Positions 12,825 to 24,269 are shown, numbered from the stretch's first letter. The stretch is DNA of 35,773 nucleotides from Ministeria vibrans ATCC 50519 (GCA_943704425.1 CALSCP010001412.1:1-35773), one strand, 5' to 3'. Numbers and translations are program-made. The notes: a model not told the origin generated them from the sequence alone.

Positions 12825-14707
12825 GTTGTTTTATTTTGATTTATCTTTTTCTATTATTATTTTTTCTATTATTATTGTTTTATTTTTCTAGTATTATTAT
12901 TTTATTTTTCTATTATTATTGTTTTATTTTTCTATTATTATTGTTTTATTTTCTATTATTATTGCTATATTTTTCTATTATTATTATGAGTATTATAGAT
13001 GTACCTGTCTCATTGTAGCGCAATGCCTGTTTCAACTGTGGTGTCCACGAGACACTGTCGTCCGCCGAGAACTTGCCCAACCAACGTGTATGCGACCTAA
13101 TCACCACAAGTCAGTTCTTCCCTACAAAACTACACTCGACTACGCCCTACCAGGGATTCTTGATGAGCGCCATCTTGAGAGCGCCCACCCTCACCAAGTC
13201 GAGCACAGCGTACGCGTGCAGCTCCACCAACCCCGTCCGCTCCATCTCCCGTGCTCCCATGGGTCCCGTCGCCACCGTCACTAACACACGCCCGTTGCGT
13301 CGGTGATGCTCCAGACGCGTCCACAGGTGTGTCATCGCCCCTTCGTGTTCCTTCCCTTTTTGCAGTTGCGCTCGCTCCGGGATCCATCCAATCAGCGCGT
13401 ACATATCGATGTTCGAATTGCTTCCCGGGTGATCGTACCCTCCAAAAATCTTCAAAAATGCCTTTTCTACCAGAGACACCCAGAACTCGCTGCGGTTAGC
13501 CGAGTATGAGCAGAGCAGACGGTCAGCACTGTCGCAGGGCAGGCGGTCATCGATGACAATCTTGCGGGCTACTCCGTTGTAGTGCAGTTTGATCATGTAC
13601 TTGCCACTCGCATTGATCACCGGCTGCCCCGCACTGTCCTTGGGATAAATGATGTCTGTAATGACGCGTCGCCGGTGCGTCCGCTCGTAGTCTGCCATGA
13701 GACACAACGACGCCACAAACGAACAGTCACTCACAATGGTCTGTCGCACATGCTCACTGCCCAGCTCCACCACCATCCGCGCTCCCGATATGCCCACCAG
13801 CTCCTGTGGACGTCGCCAACTTCGAAAGACCACATCCTGCTTGGCCGAAAGCGCCGGAAGGCCGTCGGGGTCCTCAAAGGGACGCCCGGGCGGAGACTGT
13901 GAGACGTCAGACGCATCCAACGATTGAAATGGACGATAGATACGTCCGTTGATGGTCGATGTGCGCGTCAAAACCGCCTTCTCTTCATCTGTCAACGGTG
14001 CACCCGGTGTGGCCACCACGACCACCACAGGTGAAGAAGAGGATGCCGGAGCGGCAGGGGGAGGGCGAGAGGAGGGCGGTGACAGTGCACTCGCAGACGG
14101 CTGTCGCTTGAGCGCCTCCATTTTGGCCAGGAGGGATTCGGCAAGGGTGCGGAGAGCATCACGACTCGCCGGCACAACACCCGCCTTCTCGCTCGCATCA
14201 ATACACAGCTGAATGGCGTCGCCATAGTCACGAATCGCCGACACACAATCCCGACGCGTTTGCGCAGCATACGCACTCGCTGCGAGCTCGGTAGCGCGTT
14301 CAAAAGGATCCACAGTGGTCGTTGGCGTTGCTTTGGTGGACGAGGGTGGCGGCACAGGCGCTGTTGAGGCTGGGGTTGTCGCTGGTGGGGCGAGAAGTTT
14401 CTCGTGAAGAGTCAAAGCGCGAGTGTCATACTCGACCGCCCTTGCCTGATGGAAAACGGCTCAATGGCGGGTGGTCAGGCGCACACTCTTACCTTGGCTG
14501 CTCTGGCATGATTCGCATCACGGTCTCGCGACGACACAGCACACAGCTCGGTGGCAGCGGCACGATAGAGCTTGATCGCCTCCCTCAGGTCCCTGTGGTG
14601 GTGTGTGTGTGAGACGCGACAGCCCTTCTGATCAATGACGACTGCTACCCGCCAGATGCATCGATTCGAGTGGCCCGGTTGGCAAGGTCGATTGCTCGAG
14701 AGTACAT
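11013..14707 (-). CDS. CAPN7: Calpain-7 (PalB-like) cysteine protease with tandem MIT domains
   Basis: Exons 14707-14649, 14592-14493, 14445-13151, 13096-13005, 12715-12567, 12505-12404, 12277-12196, 12143-12002 and 11946-11013 give 984 residues. Two MIT domains (MYSRAIDLANRATRID; FERATELAASAYAAQ) bind ESCRT-III tails. The CysPc protease domain has the full triad: Cys294 in SDCSFVASL, His463 in GLVELHAYAV and Asn483 in LIKNPW. SHTRWLGKFSADD, GVFWMPWPIVCAFFDV and SSNPQYLLRV complete it. Two C2-like beta domains follow (INSPHYLAKI; SGGCSNHPTFFLNP and AAGCANHGLYHRNP). Calpain-7 acts with ESCRT-III on endosomes. It is longer than the human protein (813) mainly through Pro/Ser/Ala linkers near residues 72-95 and 168-200. 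The start is the first ATG after a promoter-like block; no upstream exon is needed. Confidence 0.95.
12765..12995 (+). repeat. (ATT)n microsatellite plus ~23-bp minisatellite in calpain-7 intron
   Basis: (ATT)n at 12768-12822 is followed by about six copies of a unit close to TCTATTATTATTGTTTTATTT, at about 12846-12985, with small length differences. It fills most of the intron 12716-13004. On the coding strand the repeat reads as A-rich. Confidence 0.9.
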
Positions 14708-14743
14708 CAGTATAGTCTTGAAAATAAGAAATTAATAATGAAA

Positions 14744-14832
14744 AATCGAGTGAGACACTCAATCAAAACAACAACAACAATAATAATAATAATAATTGAA
14801 AATGCAAGCGACAAATGAGCCAAACTTCCGCC
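14744..14832 (-). promoter_or_regulatory. Two-block upstream element, diverged copy, before calpain-7
   Basis: On the minus strand GGCGGAAGTTTGGCTC (14832-14817) is followed 44 nt later by TTGTTTTGATTGAGTGTCTC then ACTCGATTTTTC (about 14772-14740). Order and core words match the longer identities upstream of the LisH-CTLH gene (16016-16117) and the PRMT gene (34100-34209). The calpain-7 ATG lies 37 nt after block B. An (ATT)n/(GTT)n run separates the blocks. Confidence 0.45.
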
Positions 14833-14996
14833 AAACTCATATTTATTCACGAATCATAATACTTGGTTGCCTTAGAAGTTAAAAGTTAGAAAGCTTTTCT
14901 TTTGGCGTTAAATTTGTCGATTGAGTCTTCATAGTCAGAGAGTGATTGATACCCACATCCCACTCACTTCATTGAGGTTAATACTGTATGTTTGCT

Positions 14997-15834
14997 TTAC
15001 TTCACATTCGGCCTTTTGGACAGAATCTCAATCCAGTAGCCGTCGGGGTCCGTCACAAACGCCAGTCCCTTCATGCGCCCATCATCTGGCTTCTTGATGA
15101 AATTCACTCCCATCTTTTCCAGTCGCGCACTCGTCGCATACACCTACAACACAAATCCGTATCACTCTCGCTCGATCTGCTTCCGGGCACACCTACATCT
15201 GAAACAGAGAATCCAATGTGGCCAAAGCCGCGTCCTTCGGCGGGCGTGGGCACGTTTCCGTTGCAGTACTTGTACGTTGCGTCCTTCTCTGTACAAATTC
15301 TGTCAGTGGCAATGTCAGGAGATTTTAACAGCATACCCGTGCCCCAATTCCACGTCAGCTCAAGCATAGCTTCACGCTGATGAGCCCAAGGCACATTATT
15401 CACATACGACGAAAGAATCATAAGTGCGTGATGATGATAAGAGACACTCTGTCACACAACTCTCTCTCTCTCAAAGTGTCGCAATGACTCTCCCTCGCTC
15501 CCGCCAGCCCAGCCCGCACCTCGAACGCCATCTTCCCGCGCCCATCCTCGTCGGCAGGCACTTCTTCGCCTTCCTTGAGCTTGCCCAGGAAAAACAGGGA
15601 AAACTTGGCTTCGTCAAAGTCAAAGCGCTTCACAAGGGTCATCCCAAAGGCCTTTTGGTAGAACGGAATGGACACGGCGGGGTCTCGGATCCGCAGCATC
15701 GTCTGATTGAAGACGTAGTCTTTCGTCTCTTCATCAAAGGCTGCAAATCAAAGAGACACTCAACACACATCCACTTCACCGCCAATGCACCTACACGTGA
15801 TCACAGGAACTTCCACACCGGACTCAGAAGACAT
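14997..15834 (-). CDS. GLO1: Glyoxalase I (lactoylglutathione lyase)
   Basis: Exons 15834-15795, 15740-15520, 15376-15337, 15288-15197 and 15143-14997 give 179 residues, the length of single-unit eukaryotic enzymes. It converts the hemithioacetal of methylglyoxal and glutathione to S-lactoylglutathione in the cytosol. All four metal ligands are visible: Gln26 in [11 protein letters not shown], Glu93 in [10 protein letters not shown], His124 in [11 protein letters not shown] and Glu170 in DGYWIEIL. The pattern FYQKAFGM and [17 protein letters not shown] is typical. Two exons are only 40 nt. No presequence is seen. It is divergent from the LisH-CTLH gene across a 314-bp spacer. Confidence 0.95.
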
Positions 15835-16148
15835 GTTGTTCCTTGTAAAGGTATGTGAGTATAAATTTAATTAAAATTGCTGAGTAAGATCATGTCTACA
15901 ATGTATATAATATGTCACTTCATGTAAACTTGAAACACACTTAAAACCCAAAGTCTTATTCGTAAATCAGTGGGTCTATGGGCTTCTTTAATCTTTTGGA
16001 ACCTTCTCGTCTTAAAGTCTTCGGCGGAAGTATTGTGCTGCTCGTTGTATTCTATATTGTCTTGTTTTGACATTGAGTACAGCTCTCGATTCTCTATCGA
16101 CTATTTATTTTCCTATTCATAAATTTCATATTAAAGAATCTATCAGTG
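15835..16148. promoter_or_regulatory. Divergent promoter region, GLO1 and LisH-CTLH genes
   Basis: 314 bp between two start codons. The half near the LisH-CTLH gene holds the two-block element: AGTCTTCGGCGGAAGTATTG then TGCTGCTC at 16016-16043, and TTGTTTTGACATTGAGTAC then AGCTCTCGATTCTCTAT at 16062-16097, with TTTTCCTATTCA at 16109-16120. The GLO1 half (15835-15960) is AT-rich with TATAAATTTAATT near 15860 and no copy of the element. Confidence 0.55.
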
Positions 16149-19051
16149 ATGGCGCCTTCTTCATCGTCAGAGCAGCCGCTGTCGCTGTACACCCTCGACA
16201 AGCTGGTCGGCGAGTTCCTCGTCCACGACAAGCTGCTGCGCGACTGCCGCTTTGCCGTCGCTCCCTGTCGCCCCGACGAAGCCGCCGCCGCCGCCGCCAC
16301 GAGCCAGGAGCACGCCTTGGTGGTACGCTCCCCACTTGCACCGTGCCGTGCACCCCCAGCCTTGTCCTTTCCTTCCAACTTTTCTTTCTTTGAACTTACT
16401 TATATCGTTTTTTTTTGTCTTTTTGTCTGATTGCCTTCAGAAACTGACAGACGCCATTCGAAATGGGACCCTCGACGAGGGTACGTTTTCTCTGTTTGAC
16501 GAGTGCAACTGTCCGGGCGGAGACGAGATGCGCTTCCGTCTCGTTCAGCAGCAGGTGAGAGTCACACCCAAACCGATCAATGACTCACTGCGTTTCGCTT
16601 TGTCTCTGTGCAGTTCATCGAATTGGTGCGCCAAGAGCGCCTCGACGAGGCAGTTGCCCTTTCTCGTGTCAAGCTTGCCCCGCTGGCTCTGAATGCGCAC
16701 GCAGACGCGTACACCGACTTCAAACGCGCCATGTTCCTCCTCGTCGCCATCGGCAGCCCCATTTCAGCACTGCCGCCGCCTCTTTTACGTGTCTGGGACA
16801 CTTCCGCTCGCGAAACCCTTGCCAACGATATTTCCTTGGCCTTCACCGAGGAGAGGGGCCTGCACGAGGCCGATTTTGCCCTTCTCATCCGCTTTCTCTC
16901 CGTCATTCATCATGTACGCGCCACACCACACGAACACCACACTCAAGTGTGCTGCAGCTCAATTCAAATTGGCATTAACTCTCCGCGAATGTTGTTTAGA
17001 ACATGACATGGACAACAGGCGATCCCGCTGAGTACCCCGAAATTGAGTCTTTCCTTGCGGGCACCACAAGAAACAACAGCAACAAAGAGGCACCGGGCGA
17101 CGCGACACGCAAGAACAACAACAATAATAACAATAACTCCGCAAAGAAGCGTGGTGGCTTTGTCAGCGAATCCGACGCCCTCGCTCTCTCAGCGTGCCTG
17201 GGTATGTCTTTGCGTGCTGCGTATGAGGCCATTCGCGAAGCAAACACCTCCGTCACGACTGCTCTGTCCAACGAACTCGGTCGCATTCGATTGGCTAAAG
17301 AGGTATGAAATAATATTATAATATTAAATATCATGAAGCAATTGACTCTTTTTTGTTTTTTTTTGTTTTTTTGTTTTTTTTATTGATAGGTTCTGTATAA
17401 AATGTCTCTCGAGTACGCCACGTTCCGTCAGCTGAGCTCCACACTGCCCAGCGATGACTCGACGAGCAGTGCGTCAATGATGGTCGCTCAGTCGATTCTA
17501 TCATTGGGCCATTCGTCCGACTATGACTCGCTCTTTACACTGCTTGCGCAGCACTCCATTGCTCTTCCCTGTGACCTTGAATTCACTTTGCGTCTCCTTC
17601 AAATCCGAGGCATTCTCAGAGCCCAACAATCACAAGAACAAGGAATGGGTGGCACAGGACAAAAAGGACCCAATGAGAATGAGAATGAGAGTGTGCGGGC
17701 CATAGAAACAATTCGCGCGCACCTCACGCGCTGCATTAACCAGTCACCACCCAACGCACAGTCAGGCATGCGCGACCAAATGCACTCTCTGACACTCCTC
17801 ACGGTGTGCCCCTCTGCTCTTGGTCTCTCTTCTCGACACGCGCTGCCCCCAGAGCCGTCGCGCGATGACCATTTGCGCCTCATTGGTCGTGTTCATCACA
17901 TTGTCTGTGACTCTCTCAACGTACTCCTCAAACGAAAGCATTGATGTCCTTTGTTTTGCAATAACTGTCCTCCTTTTTTTTGTACAGGTTCCCTATCCGC
18001 GATTGGTCTCTGTTGTGCGTCACTTGCTGTTTACTCGCCAGAAATGGCTTTCTATGCAGAGTGTCACAGATCCCTTCTCGCGAATGTTTTCGCTCCACGT
18101 ACGCACTTGAGAGAAAGGAGGGAGAAAGAATCAACTAGAGAGAGAAAGTTGAACAAAATATTTTAATAATAGAGAGAAAGAAACAAAGTATTATCGAGAC
18201 ATTCTGATTTGGTTTGTGTGTTTGTGTGCGTGTGTGTGTAGCAACTGGGACAAGATGATGCGGAGAAGGAAGAGGGGAAGGACACGAGTGCACGGAGCGC
18301 AGGAGTTCCACGACTGGCATTCCGTCGAAGGCATGTGGGTAGTGCGGGCAGCGAGGGGACACGGGGTGGTGGGAGGCACGAGCGTGAATCGGCTGAGTCG
18401 CGTTTGGAGGCATTGATTCGGGCGAGCGAGGGGCGTGCAACTGGCAGTTCTGGAGGTGGTGATGGTGGCGACAGCGCACGTACGTCGGGGTATTCTGTGC
18501 TGTCGGTGTTGTTGCGAATGATGGCAGGTGCTGGATCTGATGAGATTGATGATGATGCGGGCGCGGCGGGAGTAGGAGCAGAAGGAGGAGGAGGAGCAGC
18601 AGCAGCAACAGCGAGGATGACGCGTCGACGACGGAGGAGAATGCCACACTGGATGACCGAGGATGAGCACGAGGCGAACGCGGCGGGAGATGAACTGGAA
18701 CTTGGAGTGCAACTTGAGGCTGACGGCATGGAGTGGGGCAATGTTGGGAATGAGGAGGACGATGACGATGAGCTACCCGACTTGCAGCATGAGCATGAGG
18801 AGGACGACGAGGACGACGACGATGAAGATGAGGATGATGAGGAAGAGGATGCGGCGGGAGTGGATCGACGGGCGCGGTTGCTTGAGGCGGAGATGGGACG
18901 GGCGCGAGAGGAGGACACGGGGGAAGGCCTGAGCGGCGAGAGCATTACAATGCTCATGGAGGTGATGGCGCTCCCGCGTGAAGTCGCCATTCGTCATCTA
19001 AGACGCTTCCGTGGTGATTTGGATCGAGCCATTGCGTCCCTCTTGCCCTAG
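16149..19051 (+). CDS. LisH-CTLH/CRA protein with C-terminal UBA, GID/CTLH-complex type
   Basis: Exons 16149-16322, 16441-16554, 16614-16913, 17000-17302, 17390-17920, 17988-18098 and 18242-19051 give 780 residues. A LisH-like helix pair (LDKLVGEFLVHDKLLRDCRF) is followed by a CTLH domain (IRNGTLDEGTFSLFDE, FRLVQQQFIELVRQERLDEA) and CRA-like helices (DFKRAMFLLVAIGSP, ALLIRFLSVIHH), close to GID8-type subunits of the GID/CTLH ubiquitin ligase. The second half has poly-Asn, a region I cannot assign, Arg-rich (TRRRRRRMPHW) and very acidic stretches. It ends in a UBA-like three-helix motif (MALPREVAIRHLRRFRGDLD, then RAIASLLP). Ubiquitin-ligase adaptor function is inferred. The exon 5 donor at 17921 is chosen because reading through meets TGA within seven codons. 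Confidence 0.7.
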
Positions 19052-19521
<470 letters not shown>

Positions 19522-22500
19522 TTAGAAGCGCTCAAAGAGCAATACGAGCTCGGCGTGTTTAGTGTGGGGAAAGAGATCGACAGGCTGGGCCTTGACAAGG
19601 CGGAAGGGATCGCCTGATAGAGACTTGGACTTAAGTTTGCAGAGGTCGCGGACATTGTTGATGGACGCCTCAATGTTGCACGCGACGAAGACGACGCGCC
19701 GGACGGACGCACACTTGCGCAGCGTGTTGATCACTCGGAAGTGCACACCCGCACGCGGGGGGTCCAACACGGCTGACGGAGAAAGGGGTGTAAGTGATGC
19801 GAGGACAGAAAGATTATGAGTGATTCACTAGCAAACTCAAAGTGTGCGTGTCACTCAGTGACTGACTATGACTCAGGCAGGGTTCATTTTGGAGATTGCG
19901 TGTTGTAACAGTATTTGTGTGCGGGTTCGATTATGATTGAGTGACATTGAGTGAGATGAACAGAGATGAACTGATTGTGTAAAAATCTCGAGTGGTGCGT
20001 ATTAGAGTCATGAATTGCATCTTACCGGTAATTGACTTTGTACTTCCCGACGATTGGAACTGTCGAATGTAATTGGGAAGAGTCTCTTCGGCTTTGCCCA
20101 CCAGAAACTCAATGTTAGACACATCTGTAGAAAGCGAGAAGAGACAGGCAAGAGAGAGAGGAGACAAGAATGAGATCGAATCAAATTGCGAATTAATTTT
20201 TGTGCGTGTCATACCGTTGAGCTGAGCATTAATCTTTGCATCTCTGACTGCCTCCTCAACAATTTCAAGGCCAATGACGCGCAGTGCAGACGACGCCATA
20301 GTGATACCAATGGTTCCAGTGCCGCAACACACGTCTAAACGTGCACAGGTTAGTCGTTTTGTCGTATGTGTCAGTGTGTGCGTTTTACCTGCTACAATGG
20401 TCTCGTTGGTCTCTCCCGCTGCGCCCTTGGTCGCACTCGCGTCAGTTACTTCCATTGCACTCGTTTCAGTGTCAGTCACAGAGGAAGAACCCGCCTGTGC
20501 CCCTGCATCCGCACTACCCTCGTTCACACTCGAACTCTCAGTCGCAGTGTCAGGCGCAGTGGCGGACTCAGTGGCAGTGACAGGCGCAGTTTCAGTGACA
20601 GATTCAGTGACAGACTCGGTTGCAGTGACAGACTCAGTGACAGGCGCAGTTTCAGTGACAGATTCAGTGACAGACTCAGTGACAGGCGCAGTTTCAGTGA
20701 CAGACTCAGTGACAGACTCGGTTGAAATGACTTTTTCGGTCTCAGTGACTGCATCAGTTGTCTCGACGGCCTGTGTCGCCGTGGGTGCAGAGGGAAGGGA
20801 ACACCATTCGCGCACCAGCGAGTACAGTCGCTCTGCTGCGCCCGTGTTCACTTGAAAGAACGACGATACTGAAATGCGGAACCTAAAACCACACTCAATC
20901 GTGTCAAAACCACTCACACACTCACAAAGGGAAACCCCCCCAATCTGCTCACTTGAGACCAAAGAGCTGCTCGTAAATGAAGCCTTCGCCGAAAAGAGTC
21001 TCAATCGGACCCTGTTGCATAATAGTGAGTCCGTTGTTGCGCTGGACGAGCAGAGTGGTCGTCGGAAGATAGTCCGGATCAGACACTACGAACACAGAGA
21101 AAGAAAGCAAGACACACACACACACACATGTAAAAACATATAATTGGTTTAAATGTGATGCGTGTTTGCTGAGGGTGTACCGTCAAGCTGTGATTTGCTG
21201 AGGAAATACTGTTTGAGAAGGTCCACCTCAGTGTCGGGTGAGAAGGTTTCCGTGGCAACAGAATCACTGTTGATTTGAACGACCACCATGACTGAAAGAG
21301 AAGAAGGGGAATGAAGAGAGAGTGAGTGCGCAACTGGGTATGTTTTTTGAAGTATACGTCCGAGGGTGGTTGAGCGGACAGTGAGCATTCGCCAGAATCC
21401 TTTGTGATCGCGAATGTCGTAGGCGGGAGAAGGACGGGAGCGAATAAAGGACTGGAAGAGACGGGCAGTCTGAATGGCAACGGCAGGGACATGGACGCAC
21501 AGGGTGGGTGGCTGGACGAAGGAAGAAGGGATGGCATAAGGATTGTCAATGGGGTTGTCATAGTGACATTGTTGTCATCAGCGAAAGGGGTGCATCGACT
21601 CCACTCTCTTCTTACTGCAATGGCTGTGGTTCCCGTCGCATACGATCCAAATCGAAACCCAACCGTTTTCTCTTCGCCGTCGCGTGAAAATCCCACATTA
21701 AACTCACACTTGTTGCGATATCCATTTTTATCGGGTGACGGAATAATAGGAAGAACCTCGCACGGGAGTTTGTCACTGAACACAAAAGACACACGAAAAT
21801 ATAAGTCACACAGTTTTCCACCACTCTCCAAAGGAGTCCTACCGAGTGAGCCAACTGGGCGCTTTTCCATCTTTGCGCAGTGCATTTGGTAGTTGTTTGA
21901 GTGCAGTGCGAAATCGTTCCATTTTCTGTTCCAACTGATCCTCATAGGGAACCCTGTCACAACGCAGCAATAATGTATCAGCTCCAGAGCCAATAATATA
22001 CAATAATATATATATATATATATTATTGTGTGTGTTGATACCGCCAAAGAGGAGCAGTCGTGTCGCACACTTGTTCTTCATATGGTGCGTCGCTCTCCGT
22101 TCGCACTCTCTTTGCGTCCTGTCCCTCTGCTGTGCTTTCGCTCTTGTCGCTGCGCTGGCGCTTCTTCTCCCAACTGTCCTTGTTCTACATATGTATATAA
22201 TATATATACACGTATAAGACAGACATTAGTCAGAAATGCAAGGCGCGTCGGTGGTCGCGGTCGGCGTACGCGCTGGTACGGGTCGGGCGCAGCACTGACA
22301 GCTTCGGCGAAGAGAACACTCTTCTTAAAGGTAACACCGTTCATCTTCTCAATGGCTTGATCGCGCTCTTCGGACGTCTACACACGAGGGCGGCATTGGG
22401 GGGTTAGGGTGGGCGGGTGCGGGCGGGGCAGTTGTGACCTGGAAGGTGGCAAAGACAGCACCGTTGTTGGACATTTTGAAGCGATGGAAGTGCACGCCAA

Positions 22501-22762
22501 GACGCTCTGCGGCCTTCTTGAAGTCGCGCACGCCAAAGTAGCGCGGGAGGTTTGTCACGCGCATGCGGAAGTCTGGAGGGCAAGGAGAGGGGGCGGCGGT
22601 GAGCGGGCGACAGAGAACAGCATGCGATGTACCCAGATGCGTCAGGACGGGCGTGTCCGCCTCTGCAGCCGCTGCCGGCGATGCCATTGCCTCGTCTGTA
22701 GTGCCTTTCGTCGCCAGGAACGGTGCCGCGTCGCTGGCGGTCGTCGAAGAAAGTGGTTCCAT
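19522..22762 (-). CDS. TRMT2A: tRNA (uracil-5-)-methyltransferase TRMT2A-like, with RRM and repeat insertion
   Basis: Thirteen exons: 22762-22633, 22572-22439, 22377-22270, 22184-22042, 21953-21843, 21775-21616, 21511-21358, 21291-21181, 21085-20953, 20882-20389, 20334-20215, 20124-20026, 19772-19522; 715 residues. It makes m5U54 in the T-loop of tRNA with S-adenosylmethionine. An N-terminal RRM ([20 protein letters not shown]) precedes the TrmA/RumA-type domain: [31 protein letters not shown] motif [19 protein letters not shown] and [16 protein letters not shown]. In place of the usual catalytic CNPR, this protein has VACNIEAS, keeping the Cys. Between REWC and DVCCGTG exon 10 carries about 115 extra residues of Thr/Glu/Val/Ser repeats. 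All junctions were fixed by family alignment. Confidence 0.93.
20550..20735 (-). repeat. In-frame coding repeat within TRMT2A exon 10
   Basis: Imperfect tandem units encoding [14 protein letters not shown]-like peptides. At DNA level the 6-nt word AGTGAC or ATTCAG recurs with higher-order units of about 55-60 nt. It keeps frame throughout and lies just before SAM motif I. Confidence 0.9.
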
Positions 22763-22939
22763 GATAGGAAATAAATGAGAAATCTGTGAAGAATATCTAA
22801 CTTTTTAATTATATTTTGTGCCCTGATCATTATCTATCTATCAAACATGGAACAAAGTAAAATAACAGGCTTTAAAGGGGGGCTGGGTCACTCTGGTGAT
22901 CGCGCGTGTACGTCGTACAATCGTGCACTGAACGAACTC

Positions 22940-24171
22940 TTAATCGACATTTGCATTGACTCTATGTGCCGCTCGAAGCACAAAATCACGATGGCTCGCA
23001 TACAACTGCAGGTCTGCAGTGACCGCCATCCAGCGCACCGCACTAGCATCATCGCCCGCACACAACACAAAGCGCCCAAACGACGTGTTGGTCTCATCGT
23101 GAAAGTGCACCGCCACCGTCTCCATCCAGCTCTCGTCTGTGTTGCGCGGGTCATCCACATACCCCTTATACACGGTGTGCTGGGTGTCCGCAAACGCCCG
23201 TTCCAGCTGCGCCCCAATCTCTGCGCGCTTCGACTCGTCCGCTTCCAGTGAGTTCATTGCCTGTTGCAATCGATTGAGATAGTGTAGAATGAATACTTTT
23301 TTTGCGTTTTTTTTTAACCTCTTCGCCAAATTCCTTTTTCAATGTAGCTGAGACCGAGTCACCTGGTTCAACCATTCCCCCGGGAATTGCCCATCCACCT
23401 CCGTCAGTTCGCTTGATCTACACATTCCATAGACGACCGATCGTTACTTCTGTCTTGTGTACTTACTTTTGTTTCTATCTATTACTTTGTTTCTCGTCTC
23501 CTTTCTCTTCCCCTCTCTTTCCTTTCTATCGCATTGTTTCTTTCTCCCTCTCTCTTTTTCGATCACTTTGATTCTTCCTCCCTCTCTCACACTCACACTG
23601 TTTTCTTTCTCTCTCTCTCTCTTTCTTACTGCGACAAACTCCAACACTGGCTTTCCATTCTTCTCAACAACGTCGCCCTTCTCACTGCGCTGCCATCGCG
23701 TGACAATGGGGTCTGCGGCGTGGTTGGGTCCCCAGCGGCCAAGCAGTCCGCGTCCTACCGAAAACGTACTGTGTTATGCTGAGCGTCTTGTCGTCCACAC
23801 AACCAAGCCAGCAACGCGCGTGCCTTTCATTCCAGTGCGACCGCATGGGTTCTGTGGGACTCCACCGACGACCGCGTAGGTGCCTGAGAAGCTGCGTCGG
23901 TCGATTGAGCCGTCGATTTGGTTCCATTTCGCTTTTGCAAGTTCAGCATCGCTACGGTCCACGTCGGCCCACACGGGCTTCTTCAGCACCACGGGGGCGG
24001 TGTAATCCACAGGCGCGTACTCTGCCCACGGCGTGCTCCATGATACCTACGCGAGATGGAGTGAGAATCGAACGGAGAGCTGTTTCATGCCTTGTCGTCG
24101 GCCACAGGTGTTCGTTCGATCCCCGTGGGGTATTTAGCCGACCGTGCTTTGACGTGAGGGGGAAGGGACAT
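22940..24171 (-). CDS. NUDT9: ADP-ribose pyrophosphatase, NUDT9 type
   Basis: Exons 24171-24091, 24046-23824, 23754-23630, 23417-23319 and 23260-22940 give 282 residues. It hydrolyses ADP-ribose to AMP and ribose 5-phosphate. Family landmarks in order: [61 protein letters not shown], the Nudix box region [20 protein letters not shown] (from residue 156; REUXEE reads KKEFGEE, a variation also near that of animal NUDT9), [19 protein letters not shown] and LYASHRDF. Introns 1 (24090-24047, 44 nt) and 2 (23823-23755) begin with GC, not GT; no in-phase GT donor would restore the alignment. No clear mitochondrial presequence is present. It shares a 98-bp divergent spacer with the FAD monooxygenase. 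Confidence 0.94.
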
Positions 24172-24269
24172 CTGATTGTTTTGTGTAAAAAAAAAATTAG
24201 TGTTGAATAAAATTTGAAGAAGNNNNAGAATTTGAATGATCCACTTTTTAGTTTGTCCTTTTCATCATC
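24172..24269. promoter_or_regulatory. Short divergent promoter region with a 4-N assembly gap
   Basis: 98 bp between the NUDT9 and FAD monooxygenase start codons, AT-rich with an A9 run. NNNN at 24223-24226 marks an unresolved or joined point, so true length and sequence here are uncertain. Confidence 0.5.

Noticed and set aside
16067-16393. Open frames starting MTLSTALDSL both here and at 34147 (minus)
   Set aside because: The shared peptide is only the translation of the shared non-coding block B; neither frame continues into family-like protein.
21400-21616. Continuation of TRMT2A exon 6 through 21616-21511 without an intron
   Set aside because: The family frame meets a TGA in this stretch; a GTAAGA donor and TTCGTCCAG acceptor remove it and restore the alignment.
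24100-24125. tRNA B-box-like GTTCGTTCGATCC
   Set aside because: No acceptor stem or A box around it, and it lies in coding exon 1 of NUDT9.
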